Assembly (NCBI GenBank): GCA_946811185.2
Contig: OX328106.1
Span: forward strand, 9,838,777 to 9,902,776
Direction: 5' to 3'
DNA: 64,000 nucleotides
Origin: Hippopus hippopus
Taxonomy: Eukaryota > Mollusca > Bivalvia > Cardiida > Cardiidae
Part shown: positions 10,841 to 24,956 of the stretch, piece by piece
Numbering within the stretch: the first letter of the stretch is position 1
Layout of the letters: every line of letters begins with the position of its first letter
The notes under the pieces: generated by a model
Seen by the model: only the letters and a program-made list of their open reading frames with translations
Told to the model about the DNA's origin: nothing
The model's database searches: none
Made by a program: the position numbers and the translations under genes

Positions 10841-11214
10841 TTCAAGATGCGTTGGTGACATGTGCAAAATATTAGTGGGCAAACCCACGTGGCCATTTAG
10901 TCGCCATTTTGTAAAACTGTGGAATATTTCAAGAAAATAATACGATAATGGAATGCTTTGACTGATAATCGTGTTTTTTTTTTTTTTTTTTCATGTTTGA
11001 GACATAGTTACTGTTCAGTTGTTCATTTTGGAAATAGGACTTGAAGGTGAGAAGTATTTTTCTTCTTTTATTTAAACTTTTCCTCTTCTGTTTGTGCAAT
11101 GACTACATATTTACAGCACCGACCTAAGCATCCGGCATAGTTGATGTTGTAATAGCCTAGGTAATTATCAATCTTTAAATGTTTCCACACCATTGATTTA
11201 GTCATTGTCACTAC
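10841..11214. other. spacer with poly-T run
   Basis: No supported gene. It contains a poly-T run (from 10974) whose length varies among units and explains most of the unit length difference. Confidence 0.6.
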
Positions 11215-11944
11215 CACTTCCCCTGCTCCGTGCTCTTTCCCTGACAATTCCCCTGTCCCTTCCCTCCCCCATCCCATTCCATGCCCCTTCTCCTGTCTCT
11301 ACCTTTGCTCCTCCCCTTCCCCTTCCCCTGTCCCATTCCTTCCCCTTCACTCGCCTTCCCCAAGTGTTCCCCTGCCTTCCACCGCCTTCCATAAGTGTTC
11401 CACTGCCTTCCCCCGCCTTCCCCAAGTCACTTTATTTTATTTTATTTCATTTTTTTTTTTTTTTTTTTGCCTTTCCCTGCCTTCCCCAAGTGTTCCCCTG
11501 CCTTTCCCTTTCTTCCCCAAGCAAATGTTTGCCTTCCCCCGCCTACCCCGAGTGTTACCCTGCCTTCCCCGCCTTCTCCAAGTCATTTGTTGCCTTCCTC
11601 CGCCTTCCCCAAGTGTTCCTCTGCCTTGTTCCGCTTTCCCCAAGTCATTTCTTGACTTCCCCGCCCTCCCAAAGTCAACTATTGCCTCCCCCTTCTTCCC
11701 CAAGTGTTCCCCTGCCTTCCCCTATTCCACTTTTGCCTTCCCCAAGTGGAAAAATTCCCCCGTCCTTTCCCCTGTCCCTGACCTGTCGCTGTCTTTTTCC
11801 CTTCCCCTGTAACTGTGTCTTCCTTTGCCCCTGACCCTGTCTCTTCCTCTTCCCCTTCCCCTGACCTTGTCTCTTCCCTTACCTCTGACCCTGTCCCTTC
11901 CCTTGCACCTTGACCCTGTCCCTTTCCCTGGCCCTGCCAATTGT
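11215..11944 (+). repeat. pyrimidine-rich CCTTCCCC minisatellite (unit 1)
   Basis: A strongly C+T-rich tract of imperfect roughly 30 bp copies such as GCCTTCCCCAAGTGTTCCCC and GCCTTCCCCAAGTCATTT, then CCCTGTCCCTGACC-type words. It includes a T run near 11451. All six frames here give low-complexity Pro/Ser/Phe or Gly/Arg/Lys ORFs that are artefacts of the repeat. Long homopyrimidine DNA like this can adopt triplex (H-DNA) structure. Confidence 0.9.
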
Positions 11945-12188
11945 TCTGCATTGTTCTCCTGCCTTCTGCAAAGCTTAACAAATTGGTTGTTTTTAATTTC
12001 TCTACCACCAAAATGTTCACATGCCTTTTTTTTAACTTTTCCAATCATTCCTCTGTCTCAACAAGCTGCTCTTGTTTTTTCCTTGCCTACTCTCGCATTC
12101 TTTAACTTTCCCAATGCCTTATCCATATGTTCCTCTATTTTCTCTTGCATTCCCGAAACATCATCAACTTTCCCGTGTGTACCTAAGC

Positions 12189-12210
12189 AATAGTATATAT
12201 ATTTCAGAAG
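12189..12210 (+). promoter_or_regulatory. candidate TATA-like / 3' splice-like leader before cassette
   Basis: AGTATATATATTTCAGAAG lies directly before the next cassette ATG at 12211. It could be a 3' splice acceptor following the pyrimidine-rich DNA, or a TATA-like element. Present identically before each cassette. Confidence 0.3.
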
Positions 12211-13080
12211 ATGGCCTCTGAAAACGACAGTGATGAGGAAGAGTTCTTGTTGACTGACACAGCTTTAGAAAATGCTGAAAATTTTAAAGCTGCCTGGAAT
12301 GGAGACGTAGGTTTCCTTAAGCGAGACAAGTATATAGTAGTGAGAGGATCAACAATTGGTAAAGACGAGGATTGCGGTATTAATTTAATGCCTGATATTG
12401 ACGGAATTAGTATTTTGTGGAAGGACATTGGAAAGGGATTGGAAATAAGTTACACGCATCTAAACTTGTCACCTAGATATAGTTATGAATTAAAGCCCAT
12501 TTATTCAGTTGTTAAGAAACATTTGAAACTGACAGATTATGACGATATTGGTATAGCTAATTTGAAATACAGTGTTGGGTATCAAGTGATGTATAGTGAA
12601 GGTTGGGACACATGGCTCATGTTTCTGCCAAAGCAAAAGCGGAATAGTCCAGACTACACGAGGTTGCTTTGCAACATGACAGAACGCAATATTGAAATTA
12701 TTCGAGTAGAATTCCAGAATGGACTGAAAGAATTATAGAAGACAGGAATTGCAACAGACACCTTGGCCAAGAATAATCTTGACAATCTGTTATGAATGTT
12801 CGTGTTACCAGGAGACCGGGGTGTCGTACTGAATGTTCTTCAAAGAAGTATCGAACATGCAGACTTATACAATCCCACCTTTGAAGCGAAGATGTTTACG
12901 TTTAGACTTGGGGAAAAGTGCAGATCTGTTTTGTCATCCAGAGATTTATCGAATATTTGTCTTTATCCACAGAATGTGCGTTTCCTACAGATGTATTCCG
13001 ACATGCCACATCGTCGTCCTCGTACGGTGGTCCATCCGGTATTCAGGATCCGTGATTGTTGTAGACGGTATTTATCGTGA
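12211..13080 (+). CDS. cassette ORF a, unit 2
   Basis: Identical reading to unit 1, including the TAG at 12736-12738 and the TGA 57 bases later. Confidence 0.5.
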
Positions 13081-13753
13081 AATGAATAGACAAATTAAAA
13101 GCAGACGCTACACAATACATAAGCGAAGTACGGAACAATTTTAATCAGATGAGAGCAGGGGTGTGCCGTTTGGAGTTCGTAGTTTGCTTACCCGATTGTC
13201 TTTGTTGTGTTGAAGGCAAAGAACTAATAAACCAAAGCAATGTTTATGCATTGTTACAAGAGCACGCAATGCTAGCACCTTTTGATAACTCGGGAAACGT
13301 TGTTGGTTGTATCAGAGAAGTTGGTCTCTACCTTTGCGATAGACTTATGGATATATATAGAACAGCCCATTTTGCAATCAGTCAAGGACTTATTCGGTGA
13401 ATTTAGGAATTGGACTTTCGTCCCCCTCTCGCTCATTAACAGATCAAAATGGTTTTCTTTGTTTGGAGGATAGTTCATCGTGCTGTCTTAATGAAACTTC
13501 ATCTCCTCCATTGAGTATCTACACACAGAATGTGACAGTGCAAGGACAAATTAAGAGATTGTTTGGGCCATACAACTACATCAATTCTAGTCAGGTCGTG
13601 TCCGGAGGGCGCAATAATCATGTGTCTTCTAGAGGATTTGTATTCGACCGGAAATGTGTTTTTGCGTTTTCCCGACTTTTTGTTGTCGATGAAGAAAGCT
13701 TCTGGAAATCAAAATTAAAGAATTGTTGGAGGAATAAATTCGAAGGACCTTGA
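12857..13753 (+). CDS. cassette ORFs b-c-d, unit 2
   Basis: ORFs b (to 13144), c (13149-13400) and d (13397-13753). The variant at 13523 is A (Thr). Confidence 0.35.
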
Positions 13754-14702
13754 TGGAAAGATTGTTGGTTGCAAGAAATACAAGTGGCCAATAGTATTTG
13801 GATGTATAAAGAGCATGTTAAAAGGAGACACGAAAAGGCTAGTGACCATGTGCATCGAAGGAATACGTTCTTCTGATCTTGGATTTTTCCCTGCAGTTCG
13901 ATTCTTTGATCAAAATAGGAATTGGAGTTATACCTATGGAGTGTGGGTTTTGATGGACGGAGAATCTGGTCAAGGGACATTCGAGAACGAGGCGAACAGC
14001 CTTCATGGATTGCTATTGCTGGAGTTAGAACGATAGAAGATATGTCACACGAGCCACTATCAAAATATGGTGTTTCCATGGCTTAAAGATGTACTTGAGA
14101 AGATAGCAGAGAAGAAACTGGGCCAGAATGAGAAGGTGTTAGTACTAACCTTTGTCAGTAGTGTAGCTTTGATTATGAATGGGAAATATGTAGACTACAA
14201 TAACATCAGTAGGTTGGAACCAAAGCTACCCATTACACAGTTCACACTTCGATTGCTTGAGGTCCAGTGTAAGTTTAGACTTGGTAATGTGAATACCATT
14301 CGACTGCTAAAGTTGCACCCATCAATTCCCCACAAACTGACACAGGTCGAGAAGAACAAAAGACAGAAGGTGGACCAAGAAACTGTTCAACAAAGGGAAA
14401 GTACCCGGGAAATGATCAGAGACGATAACGAACTGGTAGGACTAGAAACGATAGCCGAAGAAACAGAAAATGTGGGTAATTCAAAGATAGGAAAGAGCAG
14501 ACATGTACCCACTAATGCATGTATAATCAAATCAGCCTGGAGTGAAGGCGAAGTGGAAATATTGAAAGAAGTAATGGGTCAAAAGAAAGGAGGTCGAGTT
14601 GAGAGGTACAGGTTGTATCAGAATATGTGTCAGGAAAAGGGTATACCCGATACGTCGGAAAAGGCTTTTATTGTCAAGATGAACAGATTTGAAAAACAAT
14701 AG
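13719..14702 (+). CDS. cassette ORF e, unit 2
   Basis: Open frame with the TAG at 14034-14036 and the 211-codon ORF from 14067. Confidence 0.5.
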
Positions 14703-14767
14703 AAGTAATCGTACTGAATTAATGATTTAATAGAATTTGCGTTGAGGTACTGAAAAGAGTAGAAACA

Positions 14768-15473
14768 ATGAGCCTCTGACCTCAAAGAATAGTGAGTCTC
14801 TGACCTCAAAGACACTCAGATTAAGAATTGTGATAGTGAGTCTCTGAACTCAAAGACACTCAGATAGAGTAGTGATAGGGAACCTCTGAGCTTAAAGACA
14901 CTTAGATTAACAAAAGTGATAGTGAGCCTCTGACCTCATAGACACTCAGATTAAGAATAGTGAGCCTCTGACCTCAAAAACACTCAGAATAAGAATAGTG
15001 AGCCTCTGACCTCAAAGACACTCAAATTAAGAATAATGAGCCTCTGACCTCAAAGAAACACAGATAAAGAATAGTGATAGTGAACCTCTAAGCTGAAAGA
15101 CACTCAGATTAACAAAAGTGATAGTGAGCCTCTGACCTCATAGACACTCAGAATAAGAATAGTGAGCCTCTGACCTCAAAGACACTCAAATTAAGAATAA
15201 TGAGCCTCTGACCTCAAAGAAACACAGATAAAGAATAGTGATAGTGAACCTCTAAGCTGAAAGACACTCAGATTAACAAAAGTGATAGTGAGCCTCTGAC
15301 CTCATAGACACTCAGATTAGGAATAGTGAGCCTCTGACCTCAAAAACACTCAGAATAAGAATAGTGAGCCTCTGACCTCAAAGACACTCAAATTAAGAAT
15401 AGTGAAGCTCTGACCTCAAAGACACTCAATTAGGAATTGTGATAGTGAACCACTGAACTCAAAGACACTCATA
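14768..15473 (+). repeat. 38-44 bp minisatellite, unit 2
   Basis: Full-length copy. Confidence 0.9.
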
Positions 15474-16804
15474 CTACATCGAGTTCGAGGCAATTAATTG
15501 AAAGGCCTATTACAACATAAAAGCCAAACCTAGCGACAATGAGTCGGGTGGCGCCCGATGAAACCCCTGCCCATGAGCAGCTAATATGTTTAAAAACTGG
15601 GGGACTAGGTGCCAGGCGTAAATCATTACGAGAGTTCAAAATTAAATTTTGAAAGCACTATTTTATTTTCTGCAATAAAATATAGACCCTTAAACAGACG
15701 ATGTTTGCCGAAAGCATTCTATATATACATTAAAAACACCGTTCTTAGTTATGGATTGTTCGCTTGTAGCTCGTCTCAATCTGCACCGATTGATCTGATC
15801 CTTATGTTAGTTTATAGAAGACATCCTGGGCTTCATTGCAGGCACCTCAATTTTTTTTTTTCTGCTATAAATTGTGACGTCGTAATAGAAGATGTTCCTC
15901 TGAGGAATCAAGAGTTTTTTAAAGAAAAACTTAGAAATTTAAGGACTACCGGACTGTAGAACAGCTCATGCTGCGCTGGTCGAGCCGATCTTGGGTCATA
16001 TTAAAGAGCTCCTTCGGGTCTACATGTTGGTTTCATCTGTTGAATTCTTACGATACATGCAGACGTGAATACGGACGATGTTTGTGTAAAGAAATCAGGG
16101 AAATAACAAAATCTTCTGGAAATCGCCATAGATGAATTGCAGCTCATCTTACTTGCGGTTGCAATTATTTTAAGAATTAGCCAATGTTATCCAAACTTAT
16201 AGCCCACAGTGTGCCCTTTATTTTGAGACTAAAATTGGCTCAATCAGTGAAGTCTGAGATGAGCTACAGGCTGTTAATCCGTAAAAGTTCTATAATTTTT
16301 CTTTGAAATACAGGAATTCGTCTAGAAACATCGTCTTTTATGGCGTCTGTATTTATTGTAGAAACATAAAGACAGTGTGTAACTTGTAGCCATGAATGTC
16401 CCCTTTTAAATAAGACCATGATCGACTAAGTGGGTGCAGATTGTGATGAGCTACAATAGAGCAATCAATAACAAATAAAAGCTTTTTTACCGCGTAAGAA
16501 GAAATCTGGAAAATTATTGATTTTCTTTGTAATATCTCCGGTCCTCCTTGACAGAAATATACCGTGTTTGGTATCGTTGGAAAGCATTTTTAATCCTCTA
16601 TAACCCGCAACATAAATGAATTGTAAGAGCTGCTTTATAACGAAAATCTCGACGTCATTACAGACTGTGAAGTATACATTACCAAAGAAATTGTGCTACT
16701 GATGGTTTTTATTCTCTTTCTTCATGCATTGTCTGTCCGTAAATCACTTTGATTGCTCACCTCAAATAGAGGACTCGCTGACCTCATGTACTGGCCATGG
16801 CTAA

Positions 16805-17229
16805 TTAGGGTTAGGGTTGGGTAAAGGCTTATGTTTAAGGATAGGGTTAGGTTTTAGGCTTAGGTTTACAATCATAGTGCGACAGGGTCACTGAGATCAG
16901 TTGGGAGAATCCGACTTTTGAACACTATCTACAATCTATTAAGTTCACGGAGCGGACAGGGTCCCAAAAAGTCTCGGTGTTCCTAGACTCAATGATGAGT
17001 TTCCCTCAGATTGGTTTCAAAGATTATGGTGGGGGGAATTTTTATCTCAGGTTACTGTTAAGATATTCTCTTTCTTCATGCATTGTTTATCTGTATATCA
17101 CTTTGATTCCTCTCCCCAAATAGAGGACTCGCTGACCTTATGTACTAACCATGGTTAATTAAGGTTAGCTTAGGGCTTATGGTTAGGGTTAGGTTTCGGG
17201 TTTAGGGTTAGGGTTAGGGTTTAGGCTTA
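16805..17229 (+). repeat. telomere-like tracts, unit 2
   Basis: Two TTAGGG-type tracts, as in unit 1. Confidence 0.8.
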
Positions 17230-17720
17230 AAACGATGTATGAGACACTTGAGATGAGACAAAATGAATATGATTGGCTGCCGAAGTCACGTGTCAGAAAA
17301 ACTTTACCTCTACCCTGTCCCTGTCCTTTGCCCTTACCCTAATCTTCAAGATGCGTTGGTGACATGTGCAAAATATTAGTGGGCAAACCCACGTGGCCAT
17401 TTAGTCGCCATTTTGTAAAACTGTGGAATATTTCAAGAAAATAATACGATAATGGAATGCTTTGACTGATAATCGTGTTTTTTTTTTTTTTTTTTTTCAT
17501 GTTTGAGACATAGTTACTGTTCAGTTGTTCATTTTGGAAATAGGACTTGAAGGTGAGAAGTATTTTTCTTCTTTTATTTAAACTTTTCCTCTTCTGTTTG
17601 TGCAATGACTACATATTTACAGCACCGACCTAAGCATCCGGCATAGTTGATGTTGTAATAGCCTAGGTAATTATCAATCTTTAAATGTTTCCACACCATT
17701 GATTTAGTCATTGTCACTAC

Positions 17721-18450
17721 CACTTCCCCTGCTCCGTGCTCTTTCCCTGACAATTCCCCTGTCCCTTCCCTCCCCCATCCCATTCCATGCCCCTTCTCCT
17801 GTCTCTACCTTTGCTCCTCCCCTTCCCCTTCCCCTGTCCCATTCCTTCCCCTTCACTCGCCTTCCCCAAGTGTTCCCCTGCCTTCCACCGCCTTCCATAA
17901 GTGTTCCACTGCCTTCCCCCGCCTTCCCCAAGTCACTTTATTTTATTTTATTTCATTTTTTTTTTTTTTTTTTTGCCTTTCCCTGCCTTCCCCAAGTGTT
18001 CCCCTGCCTTTCCCTTTCTTCCCCAAGCAAATGTTTGCCTTCCCCCGCCTACCCCGAGTGTTACCCTGCCTTCCCCGCCTTCTCCAAGTCATTTGTTGCC
18101 TTCCTCCGCCTTCCCCAAGTGTTCCTCTGCCTTGTTCCGCTTTCCCCAAGTCATTTCTTGACTTCCCCGCCCTCCCAAAGTCAACTATTGCCTCCCCCTT
18201 CTTCCCCAAGTGTTCCCCTGCCTTCCCCTATTCCACTTTTGCCTTCCCCAAGTGGAAAAATTCCCCCGTCCTTTCCCCTGTCCCTGACCTGTCGCTGTCT
18301 TTTTCCCTTCCCCTGTAACTGTGTCTTCCTTTGCCCCTGACCCTGTCTCTTCCTCTTCCCCTTCCCCTGACCTTGTCTCTTCCCTTACCTCTGACCCTGT
18401 CCCTTCCCTTGCACCTTGACCCTGTCCCTTTCCCTGGCCCTGCCAATTGT
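17721..18450 (+). repeat. pyrimidine-rich minisatellite, unit 2
   Basis: Full-length copy. Confidence 0.9.
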
Positions 18451-18716
18451 TCTGCATTGTTCTCCTGCCTTCTGCAAAGCTTAACAAATTGGTTGTTTTT
18501 AATTTCTCTACCACCAAAATGTTCACATGCCTTTTTTTTAACTTTTCCAATCATTCCTCTGTCTCAACAAGCTGCTCTTGTTTTTTCCTTGCCTACTCTC
18601 GCATTCTTTAACTTTCCCAATGCCTTATCCATATGTTCCTCTATTTTCTCTTGCATTCCCGAAACATCATCAACTTTCCCGTGTGTACCTAAGCAATAGT
18701 ATATATATTTCAGAAG

Positions 18717-19586
18717 ATGGCCTCTGAAAACGACAGTGATGAGGAAGAGTTCTTGTTGACTGACACAGCTTTAGAAAATGCTGAAAATTTTAAAGCTGCC
18801 TGGAATGGAGACGTAGGTTTCCTTAAGCGAGACAAGTATATAGTAGTGAGAGGATCAACAATTGGTAAAGACGAGGATTGCGGTATTAATTTAATGCCTG
18901 ATATTGACGGAATTAGTATTTTGTGGAAGGACATTGGAAAGGGATTGGAAATAAGTTACACGCATCTAAACTTGTCACCTAGATATAGTTATGAATTAAA
19001 GCCCATTTATTCAGTTGTTAAGAAACATTTGAAACTGACAGATTATGACGATATTGGTATAGCTAATTTGAAATACAGTGTTGGGTATCAAGTGATGTAT
19101 AGTGAAGGTTGGGACACATGGCTCATGTTTCTGCCAAAGCAAAAGCGGAATAGTCCAGACTACACGAGGTTGCTTTGCAACATGACAGAACGCAATATTG
19201 AAATTATTCGAGTAGAATTCCAGAATGGACTGAAAGAATTATAGAAGACAGGAATTGCAACAGACACCTTGGCCAAGAATAATCTTGACAATCTGTTATG
19301 AATGTTCGTGTTACCAGGAGACCGGGGTGTCGTACTGAATGTTCTTCAAAGAAGTATCGAACATGCAGACTTATACAATCCCACCTTTGAAGCGAAGATG
19401 TTTACGTTTAGACTTGGGGAAAAGTGCAGATCTGTTTTGTCATCCAGAGATTTATCGAATATTTGTCTTTATCCACAGAATGTGCGTTTCCTACAGATGT
19501 ATTCCGACATGCCACATCGTCGTCCTCGTACGGTGGTCCATCCGGTATTCAGGATCCGTGATTGTTGTAGACGGTATTTATCGTGA
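18717..19586 (+). CDS. cassette ORF a, unit 3
   Basis: Same reading and same two stops as unit 1. Confidence 0.5.
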
Positions 19587-20259
19587 AATGAATAGACAAA
19601 TTAAAAGCAGACGCTACACAATACATAAGCGAAGTACGGAACAATTTTAATCAGATGAGAGCAGGGGTGTGCCGTTTGGAGTTCGTAGTTTGCTTACCCG
19701 ATTGTCTTTGTTGTGTTGAAGGCAAAGAACTAATAAACCAAAGCAATGTTTATGCATTGTTACAAGAGCACGCAATGCTAGCACCTTTTGATAACTCGGG
19801 AAACGTTGTTGGTTGTATCAGAGAAGTTGGTCTCTACCTTTGCGATAGACTTATGGATATATATAGAACAGCCCATTTTGCAATCAGTCAAGGACTTATT
19901 CGGTGAATTTAGGAATTGGACTTTCGTCCCCCTCTCGCTCATTAACAGATCAAAATGGTTTTCTTTGTTTGGAGGATAGTTCATCGTGCTGTCTTAATGA
20001 AACTTCATCTCCTCCATTGAGTATCTACTCACAGAATGTGACAGTGCAAGGACAAATTAAGAGATTGTTTGGGCCATACAACTACATCAATTCTAGTCAG
20101 GTCGTGTCCGGAGGGCGCAATAATCATGTGTCTTCTAGAGGATTTGTATTCGACCGGAAATGTGTTTTTGCGTTTTCCCGACTTTTTGTTGTCGATGAAG
20201 AAAGCTTCTGGAAATCAAAATTAAAGAATTGTTGGAGGAATAAATTCGAAGGACCTTGA
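19363..20259 (+). CDS. cassette ORFs b-c-d, unit 3
   Basis: ORFs b, c (19655-19906) and d (19903-20259). The variant at 20029 is T (Ser). Confidence 0.35.
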
Positions 20260-21208
20260 TGGAAAGATTGTTGGTTGCAAGAAATACAAGTGGCCAATAG
20301 TATTTGGATGTATAAAGAGCATGTTAAAAGGAGACACGAAAAGGCTAGTGACCATGTGCATCGAAGGAATACGTTCTTCTGATCTTGGATTTTTCCCTGC
20401 AGTTCGATTCTTTGATCAAAATAGGAATTGGAGTTATACCTATGGAGTGTGGGTTTTGATGGACGGAGAATCTGGTCAAGGGACATTCGAGAACGAGGCG
20501 AACAGCCTTCATGGATTGCTATTGCTGGAGTTAGAACGATAGAAGATATGTCACACGAGCCACTATCAAAATATGGTGTTTCCATGGCTTAAAGATGTAC
20601 TTGAGAAGATAGCAGAGAAGAAACTGGGCCAGAATGAGAAGGTGTTAGTACTAACCTTTGTCAGTAGTGTAGCTTTGATTATGAATGGGAAATATGTAGA
20701 CTACAATAACATCAGTAGGTTGGAACCAAAGCTACCCATTACACAGTTCACACTTCGATTGCTTGAGGTCCAGTGTAAGTTTAGACTTGGTAATGTGAAT
20801 ACCATTCGACTGCTAAAGTTGCACCCATCAATTCCCCACAAACTGACACAGGTCGAGAAGAACAAAAGACAGAAGGTGGACCAAGAAACTGTTCAACAAA
20901 GGGAAAGTACCCGGGAAATGATCAGAGACGATAACGAACTGGTAGGACTAGAAACGATAGCCGAAGAAACAGAAAATGTGGGTAATTCAAAGATAGGAAA
21001 GAGCAGACATGTACCCACTAATGCATGTATAATCAAATCAGCCTGGAGTGAAGGCGAAGTGGAAATATTGAAAGAAGTAATGGGTCAAAAGAAAGGAGGT
21101 CGAGTTGAGAGGTACAGGTTGTATCAGAATATGTGTCAGGAAAAGGGTATACCCGATACGTCGGAAAAGGCTTTTATTGTCAAGATGAACAGATTTGAAA
21201 AACAATAG
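20225..21208 (+). CDS. cassette ORF e, unit 3
   Basis: TAG at 20540-20542; 211-codon ORF from 20573. Confidence 0.5.
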
Positions 21209-21273
21209 AAGTAATCGTACTGAATTAATGATTTAATAGAATTTGCGTTGAGGTACTGAAAAGAGTAGAAACA

Positions 21274-21979
21274 ATGAGCCTCTGACCTCAAAGAATAGTG
21301 AGTCTCTGACCTCAAAGACACTCAGATTAAGAATTGTGATAGTGAGTCTCTGAACTCAAAGACACTCAGATAGAGTAGTGATAGGGAACCTCTGAGCTTA
21401 AAGACACTTAGATTAACAAAAGTGATAGTGAGCCTCTGACCTCATAGACACTCAGATTAAGAATAGTGAGCCTCTGACCTCAAAAACACTCAGAATAAGA
21501 ATAGTGAGCCTCTGACCTCAAAGACACTCAAATTAAGAATAATGAGCCTCTGACCTCAAAGAAACACAGATAAAGAATAGTGATAGTGAACCTCTAAGCT
21601 GAAAGACACTCAGATTAACAAAAGTGATAGTGAGCCTCTGACCTCATAGACACTCAGAATAAGAATAGTGAGCCTCTGACCTCAAAGACACTCAAATTAA
21701 GAATAATGAGCCTCTGACCTCAAAGAAACACAGATAAAGAATAGTGATAGTGAACCTCTAAGCTGAAAGACACTCAGATTAACAAAAGTGATAGTGAGCC
21801 TCTGACCTCATAGACACTCAGATTAGGAATAGTGAGCCTCTGACCTCAAAAACACTCAGAATAAGAATAGTGAGCCTCTGACCTCAAAGACACTCAAATT
21901 AAGAATAGTGAAGCTCTGACCTCAAAGACACTCAATTAGGAATTGTGATAGTGAACCACTGAACTCAAAGACACTCATA
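21274..21979 (+). repeat. 38-44 bp minisatellite, unit 3
   Basis: Full-length copy. Confidence 0.9.
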
Positions 21980-23310
21980 CTACATCGAGTTCGAGGCAAT
22001 TAATTGAAAGGCCTATTACAACATAAAAGCCAAACCTAGCGACAATGAGTCGGGTGGCGCCCGATGAAACCCCTGCCCATGAGCAGCTAATATGTTTAAA
22101 AACTGGGGGACTAGGTGCCAGGCGTAAATCATTACGAGAGTTCAAAATTAAATTTTGAAAGCACTATTTTATTTTCTGCAATAAAATATAGACCCTTAAA
22201 CAGACGATGTTTGCCGAAAGCATTCTATATATACATTAAAAACACCGTTCTTAGTTATGGATTGTTCGCTTGTAGCTCGTCTCAATCTGCACCGATTGAT
22301 CTGATCCTTATGTTAGTTTATAGAAGACATCCTGGGCTTCATTGCAGGCACCTCAATTTTTTTTTTTCTGCTATAAATTGTGACGTCGTAATAGAAGATG
22401 TTCCTCTGAGGAATCAAGAGTTTTTTAAAGAAAAACTTAGAAATTTAAGGACTACCGGACTGTAGAACAGCTCATGCTGCGCTGGTCGAGCCGATCTTGG
22501 GTCATATTAAAGAGCTCCTTCGGGTCTACATGTTGGTTTCATCTGTTGAATTCTTACGATACATGCAGACGTGAATACGGACGATGTTTGTGTAAAGAAA
22601 TCAGGGAAATAACAAAATCTTCTGGAAATCGCCATAGATGAATTGCAGCTCATCTTACTTGCGGTTGCAATTATTTTAAGAATTAGCCAATGTTATCCAA
22701 ACTTATAGCCCACAGTGTGCCCTTTATTTTGAGACTAAAATTGGCTCAATCAGTGAAGTCTGAGATGAGCTACAGGCTGTTAATCCGTAAAAGTTCTATA
22801 ATTTTTCTTTGAAATACAGGAATTCGTCTAGAAACATCGTCTTTTATGGCGTCTGTATTTATTGTAGAAACATAAAGACAGTGTGTAACTTGTAGCCATG
22901 AATGTCCCCTTTTAAATAAGACCATGATCGACTAAGTGGGTGCAGATTGTGATGAGCTACAATAGAGCAATCAATAACAAATAAAAGCTTTTTTACCGCG
23001 TAAGAAGAAATCTGGAAAATTATTGATTTTCTTTGTAATATCTCCGGTCCTCCTTGACAGAAATATACCGTGTTTGGTATCGTTGGAAAGCATTTTTAAT
23101 CCTCTATAACCCGCAACATAAATGAATTGTAAGAGCTGCTTTATAACGAAAATCTCGACGTCATTACAGACTGTGAAGTATACATTACCAAAGAAATTGT
23201 GCTACTGATGGTTTTTATTCTCTTTCTTCATGCATTGTCTGTCCGTAAATCACTTTGATTGCTCACCTCAAATAGAGGACTCGCTGACCTCATGTACTGG
23301 CCATGGCTAA

Positions 23311-23735
23311 TTAGGGTTAGGGTTGGGTAAAGGCTTATGTTTAAGGATAGGGTTAGGTTTTAGGCTTAGGTTTACAATCATAGTGCGACAGGGTCACTGA
23401 GATCAGTTGGGAGAATCCGACTTTTGAACACTATCTACAATCTATTAAGTTCACGGAGCGGACAGGGTCCCAAAAAGTCTCGGTGTTCCTAGACTCAATG
23501 ATAAGTTTCCCTCAGATTGGTTTCAAAGATTATGGTGGGGGGAATTTTTATCTCAGGTTACTGTTAAGATATTCTCTTTCTTCATGCATTGTTTATCTGT
23601 ATATCACTTTGATTCCTCTCCCCAAATAGAGGACTCGCTGACCTTATGTACTAACCATGGTTAATTAAGGTTAGCTTAGGGCTTATGGTTAGGGTTAGGT
23701 TTCGGGTTTAGGGTTAGGGTTAGGGTTTAGGCTTA
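23311..23735 (+). repeat. telomere-like tracts, unit 3
   Basis: Two TTAGGG-type tracts. The spacer between them has the private A at 23503. Confidence 0.8.
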
Positions 23736-24226
23736 AAACGATGTATGAGACACTTGAGATGAGACAAAATGAATATGATTGGCTGCCGAAGTCACGTGTC
23801 AGAAAAACTTTACCTCTACCCTGTCCCTGTCCTTTGCCCTTACCCTAATCTTCAAGATGCGTTGGTGACATGTGCAAAATATTAGTGGGCAAACCCACGT
23901 GGCCATTTAGTCGCCATTTTGTAAAACTGTGGAATATTTCAAGAAAATAATACGATAATGGAATGCTTTGACTGATAATCGTGTTTTTTTTTTTTTTTTT
24001 TTTCATGTTTGAGACATAGTTACTGTTCAGTTGTTCATTTTGGAAATAGGACTTGAAGGTGAGAAGTATTTTTCTTCTTTTATTTAAACTTTTCCTCTTC
24101 TGTTTGTGCAATGACTACATATTTACAGCACCGACCTAAGCATCCGGCATAGTTGATGTTGTAATAGCCTAGGTAATTATCAATCTTTAAATGTTTCCAC
24201 ACCATTGATTTAGTCATTGTCACTAC

Positions 24227-24956
24227 CACTTCCCCTGCTCCGTGCTCTTTCCCTGACAATTCCCCTGTCCCTTCCCTCCCCCATCCCATTCCATGCCCCT
24301 TCTCCTGTCTCTACCTTTGCTCCTCCCCTTCCCCTTCCCCTGTCCCATTCCTTCCCCTTCACTCGCCTTCCCCAAGTGTTCCCCTGCCTTCCACCGCCTT
24401 CCATAAGTGTTCCACTGCCTTCCCCCGCCTTCCCCAAGTCACTTTATTTTATTTTATTTCATTTTTTTTTTTTTTTTTTTGCCTTTCCCTGCCTTCCCCA
24501 AGTGTTCCCCTGCCTTTCCCTTTCTTCCCCAAGCAAATGTTTGCCTTCCCCCGCCTACCCCGAGTGTTACCCTGCCTTCCCCGCCTTCTCCAAGTCATTT
24601 GTTGCCTTCCTCCGCCTTCCCCAAGTGTTCCTCTGCCTTGTTCCGCTTTCCCCAAGTCATTTCTTGACTTCCCCGCCCTCCCAAAGTCAACTATTGCCTC
24701 CCCCTTCTTCCCCAAGTGTTCCCCTGCCTTCCCCTATTCCACTTTTGCCTTCCCCAAGTGGAAAAATTCCCCCGTCCTTTCCCCTGTCCCTGACCTGTCG
24801 CTGTCTTTTTCCCTTCCCCTGTAACTGTGTCTTCCTTTGCCCCTGACCCTGTCTCTTCCTCTTCCCCTTCCCCTGACCTTGTCTCTTCCCTTACCTCTGA
24901 CCCTGTCCCTTCCCTTGCACCTTGACCCTGTCCCTTTCCCTGGCCCTGCCAATTGT
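24227..24956 (+). repeat. pyrimidine-rich minisatellite, unit 3
   Basis: Full-length copy. Confidence 0.9.

Larger units (their letters stand above)
5707..12210 (+). repeat. macrosatellite unit 1 (complete; reference copy)
   Basis: A full 6504 bp unit counted from the first cassette ATG to the base before the next one. Its parts are annotated in detail below; other copies are described only where they differ. Confidence 0.95.
12211..18716 (+). repeat. macrosatellite unit 2 (complete)
   Basis: A full 6506 bp unit. It differs from unit 1 mainly by a longer poly-T run near 17479. Confidence 0.95.
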